A stretch of 64,000 nucleotides of DNA from Amblyomma americanum (GCF_052857255.1 NC_135505.1:25341769-25405768); one strand, 5' to 3'. Positions 23,575 to 35,207 are shown, counted from the first letter of the stretch. Program-made: numbers and translations. The notes: a model not told the origin generated them from the sequence alone.

Positions 23575-24045
23575 CAAATTAGGCTTTTCTTAAAAGAACG
23601 CCTCCCTGGGCAGGTTGGTAACTGTACATCTTTGGTTACAGGCGCGAAAACAGACACAATACAAGGCAGAAAATCATGCTCTCACAAGATGCCACTAAGT
23701 TTTAAAAACCAATTGGCCAGGCTGTCTTCAACTGGTTTCCCTGGTTCGGTCATAACGGCGGTCGCTGAAAGCCTGCTACAGAAGATGAAGAAAAAGGCTG
23801 TGCGAGCTGGGGAAGATGTCCCTTGAGAAGAGGTGGTGCGACCTGTGGTGGTGCCCTACGTGCACAGGCTAGCCCACAACTTGAAGAAGGTCGCGAGCAG
23901 GCATGGTGTGCCGCTTGTTTTTCAGCCCCAGAAAAGCTAGGAAGCCTTTGCTCTCGTATTGAAAGAGAACGAAAACAAGAGAGAGGGTGTGGCACCAAAC
24001 ATGGGCGATCGTTCATGAAGTTCTCTTAGGCAAATGTCTGAGAAA

Positions 24046-24113
<68 letters not shown>

Positions 24114-24121
24114 ATGAATGA

Positions 24122-24192
<71 letters not shown>

Positions 24193-24675
24193 TGCGTCGA
24201 AGGTGTCTATGAAATTCCCCGCTCGTGCGGCCGCTCCTGTATAGGGCAAACTGGACGCTGCGTTAACGAGCGAATCAGGGAACACAAAATAAACGTCAGC
24301 AAGATAAAGAAGGCCCAAATATGCCTAAGCATATAAGGTTCTTCCCGTCATGCACTTGTGGGCCATGTTTTTCCAGTTCACGAATTCTATCAAAGAACAA
24401 AGATACAAAAGCCAGGGAATGAATAGAAGCTTTTTTGGTTGCAAACAAAGGAAGCATGTGCGTCAGCGACACGTCCATATCATTTTATAAGGCTGAGAAC
24501 AACTTTTTCACTCGTTCGCTATCATATCAATTTTGAAGATGATAGTATTCCTTGCGTATAAGATGGTATATATTTGTCCGCGTTGTCTTCAAATAAATCA
24601 GTTGTGAGTGGCGCTCCATCCCGTCTTTCTGCCTTGTGTTGCGTCTTTCGCGCCTGTAACCAAAGATTCTGCCGA
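23575..24675 (+). mobile_element. Second Penelope-like family, decayed, with inverted ends
   Basis: Left end TTTGGTTACAGGCGCGAAAA..ACACAATACAAGGCAGAAA (about 23631-23680) is the reverse complement of the right end TTTCTGCCTTGTGTTGCG..CGCGCCTGTAACCAAAGA (about 24628-24670). Inside, SFKNQLARLSSTGFPGSVIT with AVAESLLQKMKKK matches the RT-to-endonuclease spacer of PLEs, then PYVHRLAHNLKKVASRHGVP, then a GIY-YIG start EGVYEIPRSCGRSCIGQTGR and CVNERIREH (24195-24285). The RT core is lost and stops are present. Confidence 0.8.
24041..24192. repeat. (GAAA)n microsatellite inside the PLE coding region
   Basis: About 150 bp of GAAA units with one GAAT interruption near 24113. It lies exactly between the PLE spacer region and the GIY-YIG domain. 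Confidence 0.97.
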
Positions 24676-24744
24676 TGTGTTTTGTTTCATGTGTTTTTGT
24701 GTTTTGTTTCATGAAATCAGACACCACTAAGACCAAGTCATTCT

Positions 24745-25611
24745 GAATTCTAACCTTCAGAACATTCACTCATGGTGCAGTCGATGGGAGATGAAGCTTA
24801 AACAGTCTTTATGGAAGTGACCAGTAAACAAAGTAGCCTATCATTTCCGCATGCCCTTCCAAGTCATCCGCTTGAGGAAGTTAAGGACTACAAATACTTG
24901 GGTGTTACTATAACCATTAATCTGAGCTAAAATAAGCATACAACCAAGATATGTACTTCTCCTTTCCGACATTTTGCTTCCTTAGGCATAGACTAAAAGG
25001 TGCCCCTTCCAGTGCAAGTTTTTAGCCCACACATCCATCATCAGACCGCACCGTTTGCACCGTCTGGAACCCTTACACAAAACATAACATTGAGGCACTG
25101 GAAATGATCCAGCAAAAATCTGTACGATTCATCTTTAATATCGTTCTACTGACTCTCCAACCACTCTTATGGCACAACACAACATACAGGCATTGCAAAC
25201 ACGAAGGAAAATTCAAAGATAGAAATTTCTTGTCTTACTCAAAAATAGCAAACTCTCCATGAGCCCTGATTTATTTCTTAAGCCGATCACAAGGCGACTA
25301 ACACGATATCGTCACACGGAATCACTAACACCGTAGAGCGTTAGAATCAATGCACTTAAATCATCACGTTTTCCTCACACAATCACACAATGGAATGAAC
25401 TCCCGCCTGAGGTTGTAAACAGAATCGATGCCATTGACAAAATTGCTTATTGATAGTTGCTGAGCTGTTTTTCCTTGTTGTTTACTGTGCCCTATTGCTC
25501 GTATTTTATTTTTCTGCGATGTAATTTGCCGCGTTTCTTTTCATGTATATTTTGCCCCTCCTGCTTGGACCCATCTTATGGTCTGCAGTACTCTACAAAT
25601 AAATAAATAGA
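24745..25611 (+). pseudogene. CR1-like LINE, 3' part with AAATA tail
   Basis: Shows HSWCSRWEMKLKQ (near 24770-24800), DYKYLGVTIT (near 24888-24915), then VWNPYTKHNIEALEMIQQKS followed by VRFIFN (25055-25140) and a final QWNELPPEVVN-like stretch near 25390. Ends at ACAAATAAATAAATAG (25596-25611), the usual short tail. Many stops. Confidence 0.75.
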
Positions 25612-25689
25612 CCCCAGGTGGTCAAAATTTCCGGAGCCCTTCAGTCCAGCGTCCCTCATAGCGTCAGTCGCTTTGGGACGTTAAACCCC
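25612..25689 (+). mobile_element. SINE 3' tail fragment
   Basis: CCCCAGGTGGTCAAAATTTC, CCTTCAGTCCAGCGTCCCTC and GCTTTGGGACGTTAAACCCC. It joins directly to the LINE tail on the left and the tetranucleotide repeat on the right. Confidence 0.85.
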
Positions 25690-26022
25690 ATGTATGTATG
25701 TATGTATGTATGTATGTATGTATGTATGTATGTATGTATGTATGTATGTATGTATGTATGTATGTATGTATGCATGCATGCATGCATGCATGCATGCATG
25801 CATGTATGTATGCATGCATGCATGCATGCATGCATGTATGTATGTATGTATGTATGTATGTATGTATGTATGTATGTATGTATGTATGTATGTATGTATG
25901 TATGTATGTATGTATGTATGTATGCATATATGTATGTGTGTATATGTTTGTGTGTGCATGTATGTGTGTGTTCATGCACGTATGTAGGTATGTACGTATG
26001 CATGCATGCATGCATGTATGTA
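25690..26022. repeat. (ATGT)n / (ATGC)n tetranucleotide array
   Basis: About 330 bp of ATGT with two internal blocks of ATGC (near 25771-25805 and 25810-25836) and a degenerate right end. It grows from the 3' end of a SINE. The long open frames through it on both strands are an artefact of the four-base period. Confidence 0.97.
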
Positions 26023-26429
26023 CACTCTAACGGAGATACGCCTATATGGGAACCAAAACGGGTTTAAGCTGTCCTCTAGCGCGCACCCTTTTATAAAAGG
26101 TATGTATGTCATGTATGCATGTCAGAGTGCATGTATGTACGTCGGGAGCATAGCCTTTGAAACTGGGCGGTGGCCGGTATGTCATGCGCTCTTTAAGCAC
26201 TGCGTTGCACCGCGAGCCCCCAGCCTACGAGCTGCGCCCTTTCTCTAGCGCTACCCCGCTCTAGTGCTGCCCCGCCCAAGTTGCAGCAGGCACATCCCTA
26301 GCATTCCGCGCTGCGCCTTCACAGTACCGTGCTTACCAGTAAGGCTCACAACCAACACACAGGGGGAAAAGGGAAGGTGTTGAAGGACGGTGGGGGCATT
26401 GTGCTGGGGGAACATGCCGTCCTCATTAC
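26023..26429. other. No supported gene
   Basis: Mixed ATGT remnants to about 26140 and then GC-richer sequence without a recognised product. Confidence 0.35.
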
Positions 26430-26720
26430 TTTGCGTCCCACATCCTCTAGCGTTTGGGAATCTTGGAAGAACACTAACACTATCCGAATCCACAAGAAAG
26501 GCCATATGAGGGATTTTAAAAATTACTGACAGATCAGCGTGCTCTCCGTTACCTACAAGGGATTTCCTAATGTCCTCCCCAATGGAGTTAGAGCAACCGT
26601 AGACATCAGTCAACAAGGAGATCACGATTCCTTTCGTAAAGGACACTCGACAACCCGTCATATTCACGCCACCATTTAGGTGACGCAGGAAAGCGCAGAA
26701 TATTACCAACTCCTATATAT
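26430..26720 (+). pseudogene. RTE-like LINE, RT fragment
   Basis: Reads IRIHKKGHMRDFKNY, TGA-interrupted QISVLSVTYKGFPNVL, then FRKGHSTTRHIHATI. These are RT blocks 1-2 of RTE/BovB-type elements, different from the CR1-like copies around. At least two stops; cut off near 26720. Confidence 0.65.
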
Positions 26721-26759
26721 GCATGTATGGTACATTATTGACACAGTATTGACACGCTA

Positions 26760-27372
26760 GCTAGTCGTGCGACGCTTCACCGTCTGAAGTTTCTGTACAT
26801 AATTTTACATAACAAACTTAAAGTTGATTCTGCTACATACATTACCTTGAACACTTCCAGGCAAACGCGCCACAGAAATGAGTTCACCATACAAGAATAT
26901 TTCTGCGCAAAAAACACCTTTATGTTCGCCTTTTTTCCGCGAGCTGTGCGCGAGTGGCACTCTCTTGATTCAGTGATTTTACAGCCAACTACTGAGGAAT
27001 TTTTGGCGCTAGCTGGCAAAAGTGTATTGTCAGGAAAAAAAACTGATTTTTATTTACTTTTTGTAACATTTTGGGGGGTTTTATATGTATTTGTATTTGC
27101 ATGTGTTTGTATATTCCATGTATATCTATAGTATTTCTCGGGATGATTTATGAAGGGAAAAGGTGACGATTACTTATTGGTTATCTTTGTATTGCCTTTT
27201 CCAATGCCTATTCTTATTGTCCCCATAATCTTCACTGTACTTTTTGCATACTCGAAATAGTGTTTGTGCCTGGTCGACTGTTTGCCTGCTGCCAGAACCC
27301 ACTCACGTAAACCTCCCTGAAAGAGGGATTGGCAGTATTGATAAATAAATAAATACATACATAAATAAATAT
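26760..27372 (+). pseudogene. CR1-like LINE, 3' terminal fragment
   Basis: The segment EYFCAKNTFMFAFFPRAVRE then WHSLDS (26895-26970) is the typical CR1-type ORF2 end (arginine, phenylalanine, WN/WH-LP). Ends in GATAAATAAATAAATACATA near 27340-27372. Confidence 0.7.
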
Positions 27373-27486
27373 ACGCGCAAAAGGCCTTAAAGCTGAGTAC
27401 TAAATTGCAAACTATGAAATTTAACTTCCCGACGCGAAACACAGACTAAGGGAGGCTGCAGTGGAGAATCCAGGATTAATTTATAC

Positions 27487-27645
27487 CACCTGGTGTTCTT
27501 TAACGTGCGCTGGCATCGCACAGAGCACGGGCGTTTTTTTTTTCTTCATTTCGCGTCCACAGAAATGTGGCCGCCGCGGCCGGGACCCAATCCGGCAACC
27601 TCGGGACGAGCAGCTGAACGCCAAGATCTACGGAGCCTGTCAAGG
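27487..27645 (-). mobile_element. tRNA-derived SINE fragment
   Basis: Minus strand: degenerate tRNA head near 27640, CCGGCCGCGGCGGCCACATT, GCTCTGTGCGATGCCAGCGC and CACGTTAAAGAACACC. Contains an A-rich (T on plus) run at 27535-27543. The 3' tail is missing. Confidence 0.78.
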
Positions 27646-27939
27646 CTGGTCATTGCTGAGTACTGGTGAGCCACAAATTCTACTCATTACTTGAGAGCAC
27701 GTGCCAAATGTTCTCCACTCCCATCTAGTTACTATCTACTTGACTCTCAGAGTAACTTCTACCTGTATTAAAAAAGAGACTCCTGTGTGTAACGCCCAAA
27801 AAGGCGTTGAGAGCGTTTAATGAGCAAATGCATTCAGTATTAGCATTTGACACTTCCACCGATAATGGTTTGGCCATCAGTACTCAGCTATGAAAAACCT
27901 CTTCACACGACAACAGACCGGATTATACATTTCGTATAG

Positions 27940-28190
27940 CCGCCGCGGTGGCTCAGTGGTTATGGCGCTCGGCTGTTGACCCGAAAGACGCGGGTTCGAT
28001 CCAGTCTGCGGTTGTTTAATTTCGATGGAGGCGAAATTCTAGTCAATGCCCTTCGAGGCAGTGCAATTCGATGTCAATGCACGTTAAAGAACCGCAGGCG
28101 GTAAAAATTTCCGGAGCCCTTCACTACGGCGTCCCTCATATTCTAAGTAGCTTTGGGACGTTCAGCCCCCCTAAACCATAGATAGATACA
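27940..28190 (+). mobile_element. tRNA-derived SINE, full length
   Basis: GCCGCCGCGGTGGCTCAGTG, GGGTTCGATCC, GATGGAGGCGAAATTCTAG, ATGCACGTTAAAGAACCGCA, TTCACTACGGCGTCCCTCAT and GCTTTGGGACGTTCAGCCCC, ending in a short ATAGATAGATA run. Confidence 0.92.
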
Positions 28191-28639
28191 GAGAGGGGAG
28201 AAAGGAAGGGATGTTAACCATAAAGGTTTGCGGTCGCCTAGCCCATAAATCATAAACCATACATACCACAAACCCTACATTTCGCACGAGATGAGTTTTA
28301 AAGCCAGCACGTGAGATCAATTATGGGATTTCTTTACAAAGAAAAACACGCAGCTGTTCTATGAAAATGATTGAAAAATTGTAGTTTGCCAGGTTTTTGT
28401 TTTTTATACCTCAATGTTCAGTTAAATGAAGCGCCGATACCGCTGAGCCAACGAAGAGCTCTTCCGACTCGTCTGCGCATTGCGACGATGCCCAGGAGCT
28501 TCTCTGGGGTCAGCCCTCATGCGGCACGCGACAGCAGCTCACCCACGCCTGCCCCAGGTCTGCGTGTTCGCAAACCCTCACCACCCTACGCGCCGCGCTG
28601 TAGTTCAGCGACTGTGGAGTTCGGCGGCAGAACCCAAGA
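28191..28639. other. No supported gene
   Basis: Contains an open plus-strand stretch of about 119 codons (28371-28730) that runs into a SINE; its residues show no known domain. Confidence 0.35.
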
Positions 28640-28735
28640 ATTCGGCACCGAATCTTGGCCACGGCGGCCGCATTTCGATGGAGGCAAAACTGAAGACACC
28701 CGTGTGCTGTGCGATATCAGTGCACATTAGAAAGC
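28640..28735 (+). mobile_element. SINE core fragment
   Basis: CACGGCGGCCGCATTTCGAT, GGAGGCAAAACTGAAGACAC and GTGCTGTGCGATATCAGTGC are visible; head and tail are missing. Confidence 0.72.
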
Positions 28736-29704
28736 AATAAATAGTAGAAAAATGATATGGATTGAGAGCGGTCCGTAGTTCGGCCCCAGGGCGCTCAGTT
28801 GCGGCGTAACCCATGTGCAGTTTTGGAAAGTTCAAGCCCACATAACCGCAGATAACGAACGCAGTGCAGCATAACACTATTGGATGACATAGCCGAGGGT
28901 AACAAAGCATTGTAGTTTTATCATACTGTTCATGCACATGTTTCTTCGTACTTTAGATGAAGTCCCAAAAAGGGAGTGTAGTATCCAAAATACACAGAAT
29001 ACAACAACATAGCTCCGCACCTCATAACGTAACTAAACGTAACAAAATTTTAAGCACTGTCCTCGTGCACGGTGCGAGCGCGTGGCAGAAAGTGCAACGC
29101 TCGTAAGGGGCAACGAGGGACTGCGCCCGGTAGCAGCCGGCCTCTCGCGAACATTTTCCTCCTGCTATTAGTCGGCGCACGTCTTTTCTGCTGGTCTCTT
29201 AGGATTTTTGGACCGCCCACCCGTCAGGCCGAAAGTCCGTAGCCGAAACCGAAGCGGTGCATCATCCGGGCCACGTGCCCCCCCCCCCCGAAAAAAAACA
29301 CACACACGGTGTGTGTACGTAAACAGCAGCTGCACCGACTCACCTTGAAGGGCGGCTCAGCCGGCGAGACCTTGGCGCAGGTTATCCCGGCGCGCGCAGC
29401 CGGTCGTACGGACGAGGAAAAACGAAGTCCCGCTACGCGAGGCGGAATCGAGGGGAAGGGGGAGAGGCAGATTTCCTCGTCGAACGGCGCTCGCCCTAGC
29501 GACTTTCGCGACCACACGATGACGTCATACGTATGCGGTTAGAGCGATGCGGCCTCGTCGCAGGCAGCGTCACGGGCAGCAATTTTTGAGCTGCGCGCTC
29601 TCGCCTTGCAACAAAAAGAGAACGAAACAGGAAAAAGCAAGTGTGAGTGCAGTTCTGCAAAGCGTTTTTGCTCCCCGCTGCAGGTGTGTGCCGTACAGCA
29701 ACAG
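28736..29704. other. GC-rich stretch without a supported gene
   Basis: Holds a palindromic CRE-like TGACGTCA near 29520, a C9-11 run at 29279, and on the minus strand a GTGAGT donor-like site after TTCAAG near 29344. No ATG opens the frame leading to that site, so an exon is not claimed. Confidence 0.3.
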
Positions 29705-29845
29705 CTATTCAATAGCCTGACTACGCCCACTGCAGGACAAAGGCCTCTCCCATGGGTCTCCAATTGACCCTACAATGTGCCAGCTGCGGCCACCGTAACC
29801 CGGCAAACTTCTCAATCTCATCCACCCAACTAACTTTATTTTATT
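29705..29845 (-). pseudogene. RTE-like LINE, extreme C-terminal fragment
   Basis: Plus-strand text CTACGCCCACTGCAGGACAA, CTCTCCCATGGGTCTCCAAT and CCGGCAAACTTCTCAATCTC is antisense to the RTE end also seen at 13560-13730. Confidence 0.55.
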
Positions 29846-30084
29846 TATTTATCTATTTACCCGAAAGGGCCAGAACTGGGTATTACATAAGGCGGAATGT
29901 TTCAAGGACAGCAGCAATACGATAATAAATGACAGAAAATTAGGTACAATAGGTAAAGTTTAGTTGAAATTTGGGCACAAGAGACTAATCAAGAACTGCG
30001 CAGTCAGGCTGGTATACGAAGCAAGTTCAGGCATTGTTCAACACAGCACAAGGAATAAAAGAACACCAGCGAAGCAAAACCCGG

Positions 30085-30250
30085 CCGTGGAGATCGAATT
30101 TCGATGGAGGCGAAATTCTAGAGGCCCGTGTACTGTGCGATGTCAGTGCACGTTAAAGAACCCCAAGTGGTCGAAATTTCTGGAGCCCTTCACTACGGCG
30201 CCTCTCATAGCCTCAGTTGCTTTAGGACGTTAAGCCCCTATAAACCAAAC
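30085..30250 (+). mobile_element. SINE without tRNA head, copy A of a tandem pair
   Basis: ATTTCGATGGAGGCGAAATT, CTGTGCGATGTCAGTGCACG, TTCACTACGGCGCCTCTCAT and TTTAGGACGTTAAGCCCCT, ending in an AAACC-repeat tail (30240-30261). Confidence 0.85.
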
Positions 30251-30261
30251 CAAACCAAACC

Positions 30262-30415
30262 AATTTAGATTGAGACGAAATGCTGGAGGTCCGTGTACTG
30301 TGCGATGTCAGTGCACGTAAAGCACCCCAGGTGGTCGAAATTTCCAAAGCCCTTTACTACGGCGTGCCTCACAGCCTGAATTGCTTTGGGACGTTAAATT
30401 ACTAAGCCAAGCCAT
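30262..30415 (+). mobile_element. SINE without tRNA head, copy B of a tandem pair
   Basis: ATTTAGATTGAGACGAAATG, CTGTGCGATGTCAGTGCACG, CAGGTGGTCGAAATTTCC and GCTTTGGGACGTTAAATTAC. It follows copy A directly after the CAAACCAAACC tail and starts at the same internal point. Confidence 0.85.
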
Positions 30416-30884
30416 AAGCGAAGCAAAACGGTACCGGCAGAAATGTAATGGCATTCATAACAGGCCCAGGAATCAAGCACTGTATGAAGCATTTTCTGTG
30501 TTCAAAAATGTTAGTAAGCCTGTGTGAAAATACGATGATTCTACCCAGTGCCGCCGGGTGATATAATGGGTACAGGTTTTCCCCTGGTCTGGTGTTCGGC
30601 TTCTTTTGGGTGAAATCCTTGGAAAATGGGTCTTTGACGCCACCTTGAGTAAAAAGAAAAACCTTGTGTCATGGCGGTTTTCGGCTACAGATGCCCTTGC
30701 GCCACAAAAGTTCATGCTCATCGAAAGACGGTGATTCGACATGGCTGACAATGTTGGATGGCAATGCGTTCCATTCATTTATTACCAACACCAGCGGCGT
30801 CTTGATGTTTTAGTCTGCGAGGGAAAATCGGGTGCACTTTACGCGCATGATCCAAGCGAGCTGAACAACGATCGTGTTGTTAAC
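30416..30884. other. No supported gene
   Basis: An AT/GC-mixed stretch with no recognised domain. An open plus frame from 30741 runs into the PLE remnant and looks fortuitous. Confidence 0.35.
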
Positions 30885-31390
30885 AGCGCGAGGACGGGAC
30901 GACAGAAAAAAAAACATAACACAAGCGCTGACTGCCAAGTAGCATTTTTATTTCGGAAGGACATGTATATATACCGCACCGCCGCCAACAATAACACAAA
31001 CAGATCCAAGGCGCACAAAACTGAATGGCGAAATGATAGGCCCGTGCCTCGCTACGATGTGATGAAAAAAATTGAGTGTACATTTGTTAAAAACCCTGAA
31101 AAACAAAAACAAGCGTGAACGATGACCACAATTCAACAAGTGTACACAGGTGACAACAGGCAAACAAGTGTAAGCGGTGAGAACAACGAAACAAAATTAG
31201 GGAACGTTCAACTTGCGGCTTGGCGCACATCATGGTTATAATGATCAAGAAATGCAATTTCTTTAGGAAGTAACGTGATGGATGGCGCACTGACACAGCT
31301 CTGTCTTTCTTCTTGATGACAAAGTCTTCCCAGATATCTCTAGCATTCTGGCTAAGATAACTCCTAATAACGCGGGTTTGAACAAGGAGG
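30885..31390 (-). pseudogene. PLE fragment, GIY-YIG C-terminus and 3' end
   Basis: Minus-strand reading gives IRSYLSQNARDIWEDFVIKK and KDRAVSVRHPSRYFLKKLHF (31262-31380), collinear with the RHERELLEVFLIKKNERVCI and following end of the PLE at 8910-9020. The far end (30886-30935) carries AACAGCGCGAGGACGGGACG and ACAAGCGCTGACTGCCAAG, similar in style to other PLE ends here. Confidence 0.65.
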
Positions 31391-31639
31391 GGAAGCAATC
31401 TTTTGTAGTGAGATGGTTACGCTTAAGAGAGACCTTGCTACTGTAAAAGATTAAAATCGCCAGCTTAAATAGGAAAACAACCGCCTTGTAAAATAAGTGA
31501 AAGAAGTGAGCAGCAAGGTGATTGACCTCCAGCGGTACAGTATAGGAAGACAAACTCGGAAATAAAGCACTGGAAGAGAACCTCTTCCACACAGGGGAAA
31601 CAATTTGCTCTTCTATGAAATTAGATATTCAAGAACCCG

Positions 31640-34600
31640 ACATAGAAATCAAACATCGTCGTGAATTCTTTTTCCCTGAAGGTCCACGACCGTGTCCTGA
31701 AAGCAGCTAAGAAATGCCGGCTAAATACATCCGTTCTTAGTTTTGAGGACAACGATTCTATCTTCATTAATGAACACCTGTCTCCACCGAATAAATCTAG
31801 GGAAGGCTCTGGCAGCAAAGCGATAAAAACAGTGGAAATATACTTGAATATACGACGGTAAAATCGTAATGAGCAAGGCAGAAAAAACTCCGGAAGGGTA
31901 CCTCATGTGACTTGCGTAGCCGACCTCAGCCGAGTTGTCTAATCTTATGGCGCACACCATTTCCGGGATAGAGCAAGCCAGTCTTGCGTTCGGTCACTTA
32001 TCAATTCATCGCAACGTGCCAAGCATACGCAAAAATTCCTATTATCTTCTAGCTTACTTGTCACAGTATGCCTTCCTATATGACGTCATTGCCGTCACAG
32101 AAATTTGGTTAAAGGAAGGCGAATCCGTTTTTATCTTGGCCACAATATGGTATCGCTGCCTAGGTGCAGCTCTACACGGGGAGGTGGTGTTGCCTTTTTG
32201 GCCAAAGCTGGACTTGGTTATTGCAGTTCCGATCTTAAAAACAACAGTAGTAAGCAATTGAAGGCCTTTTAATTAAGCTTCAGTGTTGCCTCATAATTGG
32301 TGCCGTTTATCACCCTCCGAACTCTAAAGTGCAAAAATTCATTTCTGATATGTAAATCAATCTCAGGTCGTACGCGACTACAAACAATCCCATTGTTGTA
32401 TGCGGCAATTTTAGCATTCACCTATTATCAGACGACTGCAGTGACTATAATCTTCTTCTTAAGTCATTCAATCTAAAAAAAATGTCATTAACTCTCCAAC
32501 TCGTATAGCCAGCCAATTTGACTCTCTCATCGCCCACGTGTTGTGTAACCGTGTCATGAATTTGTAAGACGGTGTGTGTGATGCTGTTGCCAATCATTGT
32601 CCTATATTTATGTTCTTTCCACGAGCCTGGTTGTTATTTGTCTAGTCAAAATCGCCGGAAGTGATCTTCCCGTATTGATTATGTGAAACTTAGAGATCTA
32701 CTTGAGTGTATGAACTTTGAAACCTTGCGTAGCGACAACGTAAATATTGAACTTGAAAATTTAATTTCGTACTTGTAAATGCAATTCCCAATCAACACGT
32801 GAATAAGAAAAACGTAATTATGAAGATGCTATATACCACTGGATAAATCAAGTTGTACTTGGTGTTCTAAAGAAAAATAATTCATAATACGACAAATGGA
32901 AGCAAAACAAAACGAATGAGTATTACCACAAGCAGTAGAGGAATAAGTCAGCAGCAATGATTACAGTGTCGAGAAAATTGCATTATACAAAACTGATTAA
33001 AGAAAACAAAGGTGATACAAAACGACTGTGGAAGGCAGTTAGAAATGTTACTGGATTAAATCGACAGAATCCAGTCACACCTAATATTATCTCTTGCAAT
33101 GTTGCTAAAGATTTCAACGATTACTTCACTTACGTTGGTCCTGGTCTTGCTAGTAAATTTCCACCGCAGTTACTTATGTTATCAGGACCTAAACCTGTGA
33201 GCAATAACTTCTCAAGATCTAAGCACTGAAGACGTAACATCTGTCGTTAGTAAAATAACAATAAACAAAGCAGTTGGCCTTCGTAGTATTCAAACAGGGA
33301 TAATTGAAGATAACAATAATATTCTCTGTCCTTACCTATTCAAATCGTTCAGTGACTGCCTAGATAGTAAATGCTACCCAGATATACTTAAAGTTGCTAA
33401 AGTAGTTCCTATATACAAAGCAGGAGATTCAAACAAACCAGGTAGTTACAGACCAATATCTGTACTGAGTGTGCTCAACACAGTCTTGAAAAAGCTCATC
33501 GTGCAACAGGTTAAACAATGTCTTGAGAGGAATAATATTACACCTCAACAACATGGCTTTGCTGCAAATTGATCAGCTTCTACAGCTGTATTAACTTCAT
33601 CAGAAGCTAATAAATCCGCAATACATCAGAATAACATAGCTGTCGTTGTTTTCCTATATATTAATAAGGGATTTGAGACGGTTTATCATCCCGTCGTATT
33701 GCAAAAATTAGAAAGGTGCTGGTTTCCTGACAGTTCAGTTAATTTCATAACTATTAATCCTGTCGAAAGCAAAAAGTACTTATCATTTATTTCTTGTCAG
33801 ATGTCAAAAATATAACCTCTGCTGTACCACAGGGCTCTGTTATGGGCCCCATATTGTTTTCGCTTTGCATAAACGATCTTCCAAACGTACTTTTCTCAAG
33901 TATTAATGTACGCAGATGACGCCGCTCTTAGAGATACTCGTGAATCTCTCCCCTTTATTCAAGCAACATTAATGAATGAACTGAAAATCTTGTCTTCCTG
34001 GCTCTTATAAAACCACTTGACGCTAAGCGTAGCCAAAACTAAGTACGTCATTTTTCAATATATGCACAGGACTTTCAACAATTTACTTACACTCACTCCT
34101 GGTAGCTCAATAATACAGCCGGTGTCTTCACTGAAATGCTTAGGAGTTATTTTTGATTGCCACTTACGCTGGAAAGAGCAAACCAACAACGTATGTTAAA
34201 AATAAGCTTTCGGCTGCCACGCTGACATTAGGGCTAGATATTACTTTAAATACGCTCTATTACGCTCCCTTTACTTATCAATCTGCCGCGCACATACTAG
34301 TAATTGTTGTGAATCTTTGATACAAATAGACAGAACTACTTATCACCTTTACTCCGCCTCCAGAAACAGTCACTGAGCCTAATAACTTCTGAATTCGATG
34401 ATTCTAGCAAATATATTTTATGCTAATCATGTGCTATCGTTTTTATCTTTGCAGGACTATAAAATTTCACTTTTCATAAACAACATAATAAACACTAATT
34501 CCCCCCTTCCATTAAGCCTCCTCGTTCTACCTTCTCGCGGTAGAAGGCAAGCATCTAACTGTAACTTTAACCTTCCGAAATGTAGCAGTGTATATGGTGA

Positions 34601-34735
34601 ACACCTGATGGTTTTCATTGCAGCGATAATATGGAATTAATCATAGATCAATGTAAAAGTAACCAGGAACTTTAAATTGCCTTGTAAATTGTATTACAAG
34701 TCTAATAAAGCTTTGCCTGAAGCTCTCGCTTTGTG
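31640..34735 (+). mobile_element. CR1-like LINE with ORF1, endonuclease and RT remnants
   Basis: An ORF1 end (KAAKKCRLNTSVLSFEDND and IFINEHLSPPNKS, 31680-31800) is followed by an AP-endonuclease start (IRKNSYYLLAYLSQY then YDVIAVTEIWLKEG, 32000-32125). The RT follows: KVVPIYKAGDSNKPGSYRPI (near 33395-33460), QQHGFAAN, PVVLQKLERC and the catalytic YADD (33909-33920), then LKCLGVIFDCHLRWKEQ (34131-34185). Ends near CTAATAAAGCTTT (34703). Many stops and frameshifts; not active. It is the most complete CR1-like copy in the window. Confidence 0.82.
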
Positions 34736-34775
34736 AATTCTGCTTCGATACCTTGTTTTTATTTCTTTTGTAACG

Positions 34776-34955
34776 GGGACTTAGCTCAGCGGTTAGGCGG
34801 CGGCGAAACCACGGCGGCGACAGGGTATCTGGTTTGTCCAGGTCACCAGGGTCTCGCTCAGGTCACCAGGGTCTGAGCGATGGCAGTGCGGCTGCGATAA
34901 TGCCCTTCTTCTTCACAATGACCCCGAGGAGGAAAGGAGTCATCCTGGCGACTAT
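34776..34955 (-). mobile_element. Gypsy element, 3' LTR part and end of pol (left of Harbinger)
   Basis: The stretch TGTAACGGGGACTTAGCTCA, GGCGGCGGCGAAACCACGG and CAGGGTATCTGGTTTGTCCA matches the LTR piece at 63145-63244 of the other Gypsy copy, in the same orientation. The part next to 34955 continues the pol reading frame from 40597, so the two pieces were adjacent before the Harbinger insertion. Confidence 0.75.
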
Positions 34956-35207
34956 AGCCCTGTCTACATGAACCCGATAGAGTCGAGTAGAGTTTGCTTG
35001 TTGGGTAAAAAGACTGTTGCCGGCTTCATGTAAACGCTGTCGGGCCGAGTGAAATAAGCGGCAGAGCGAGTGGAGTTAACTGGCCTGCAGGGGTAGGTTA
35101 GCTCGCCTGACCTGCCTTTCCAAAAACCATGTATATGCAGACGGGTCAGGGAGTCGGGTAACAGGGAACTCTGGGAAAGATTTCGGTCATGCGATCAGTC
35201 GACCAAA

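Noticed and set aside
24013..24318. Phe/Leu/Ser-rich minus frame
   Set aside because: Translation of the TTTC strand of the GAAA microsatellite.
25618..26067. Long frames through the ATGT/ATGC array
   Set aside because: A four-base repeat without stop codons is open in every frame; the product would be a simple Tyr/Val/Cys/Met or His/Thr/Ile repeat.
29344..29517. Possible host exon on the minus strand ending at TTCAAG|GTGAGT with a TGACGTCA box upstream
   Set aside because: The frame leading to the donor has no ATG (it opens after a TAA with GTG as first candidate), and the residues resemble no known protein. CRE-like and donor-like words are expected by chance in GC-rich DNA.
30741..31118. 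A 125-codon plus frame
   Set aside because: It covers the antisense of a PLE end and unrelated upstream DNA, with no conserved residues.
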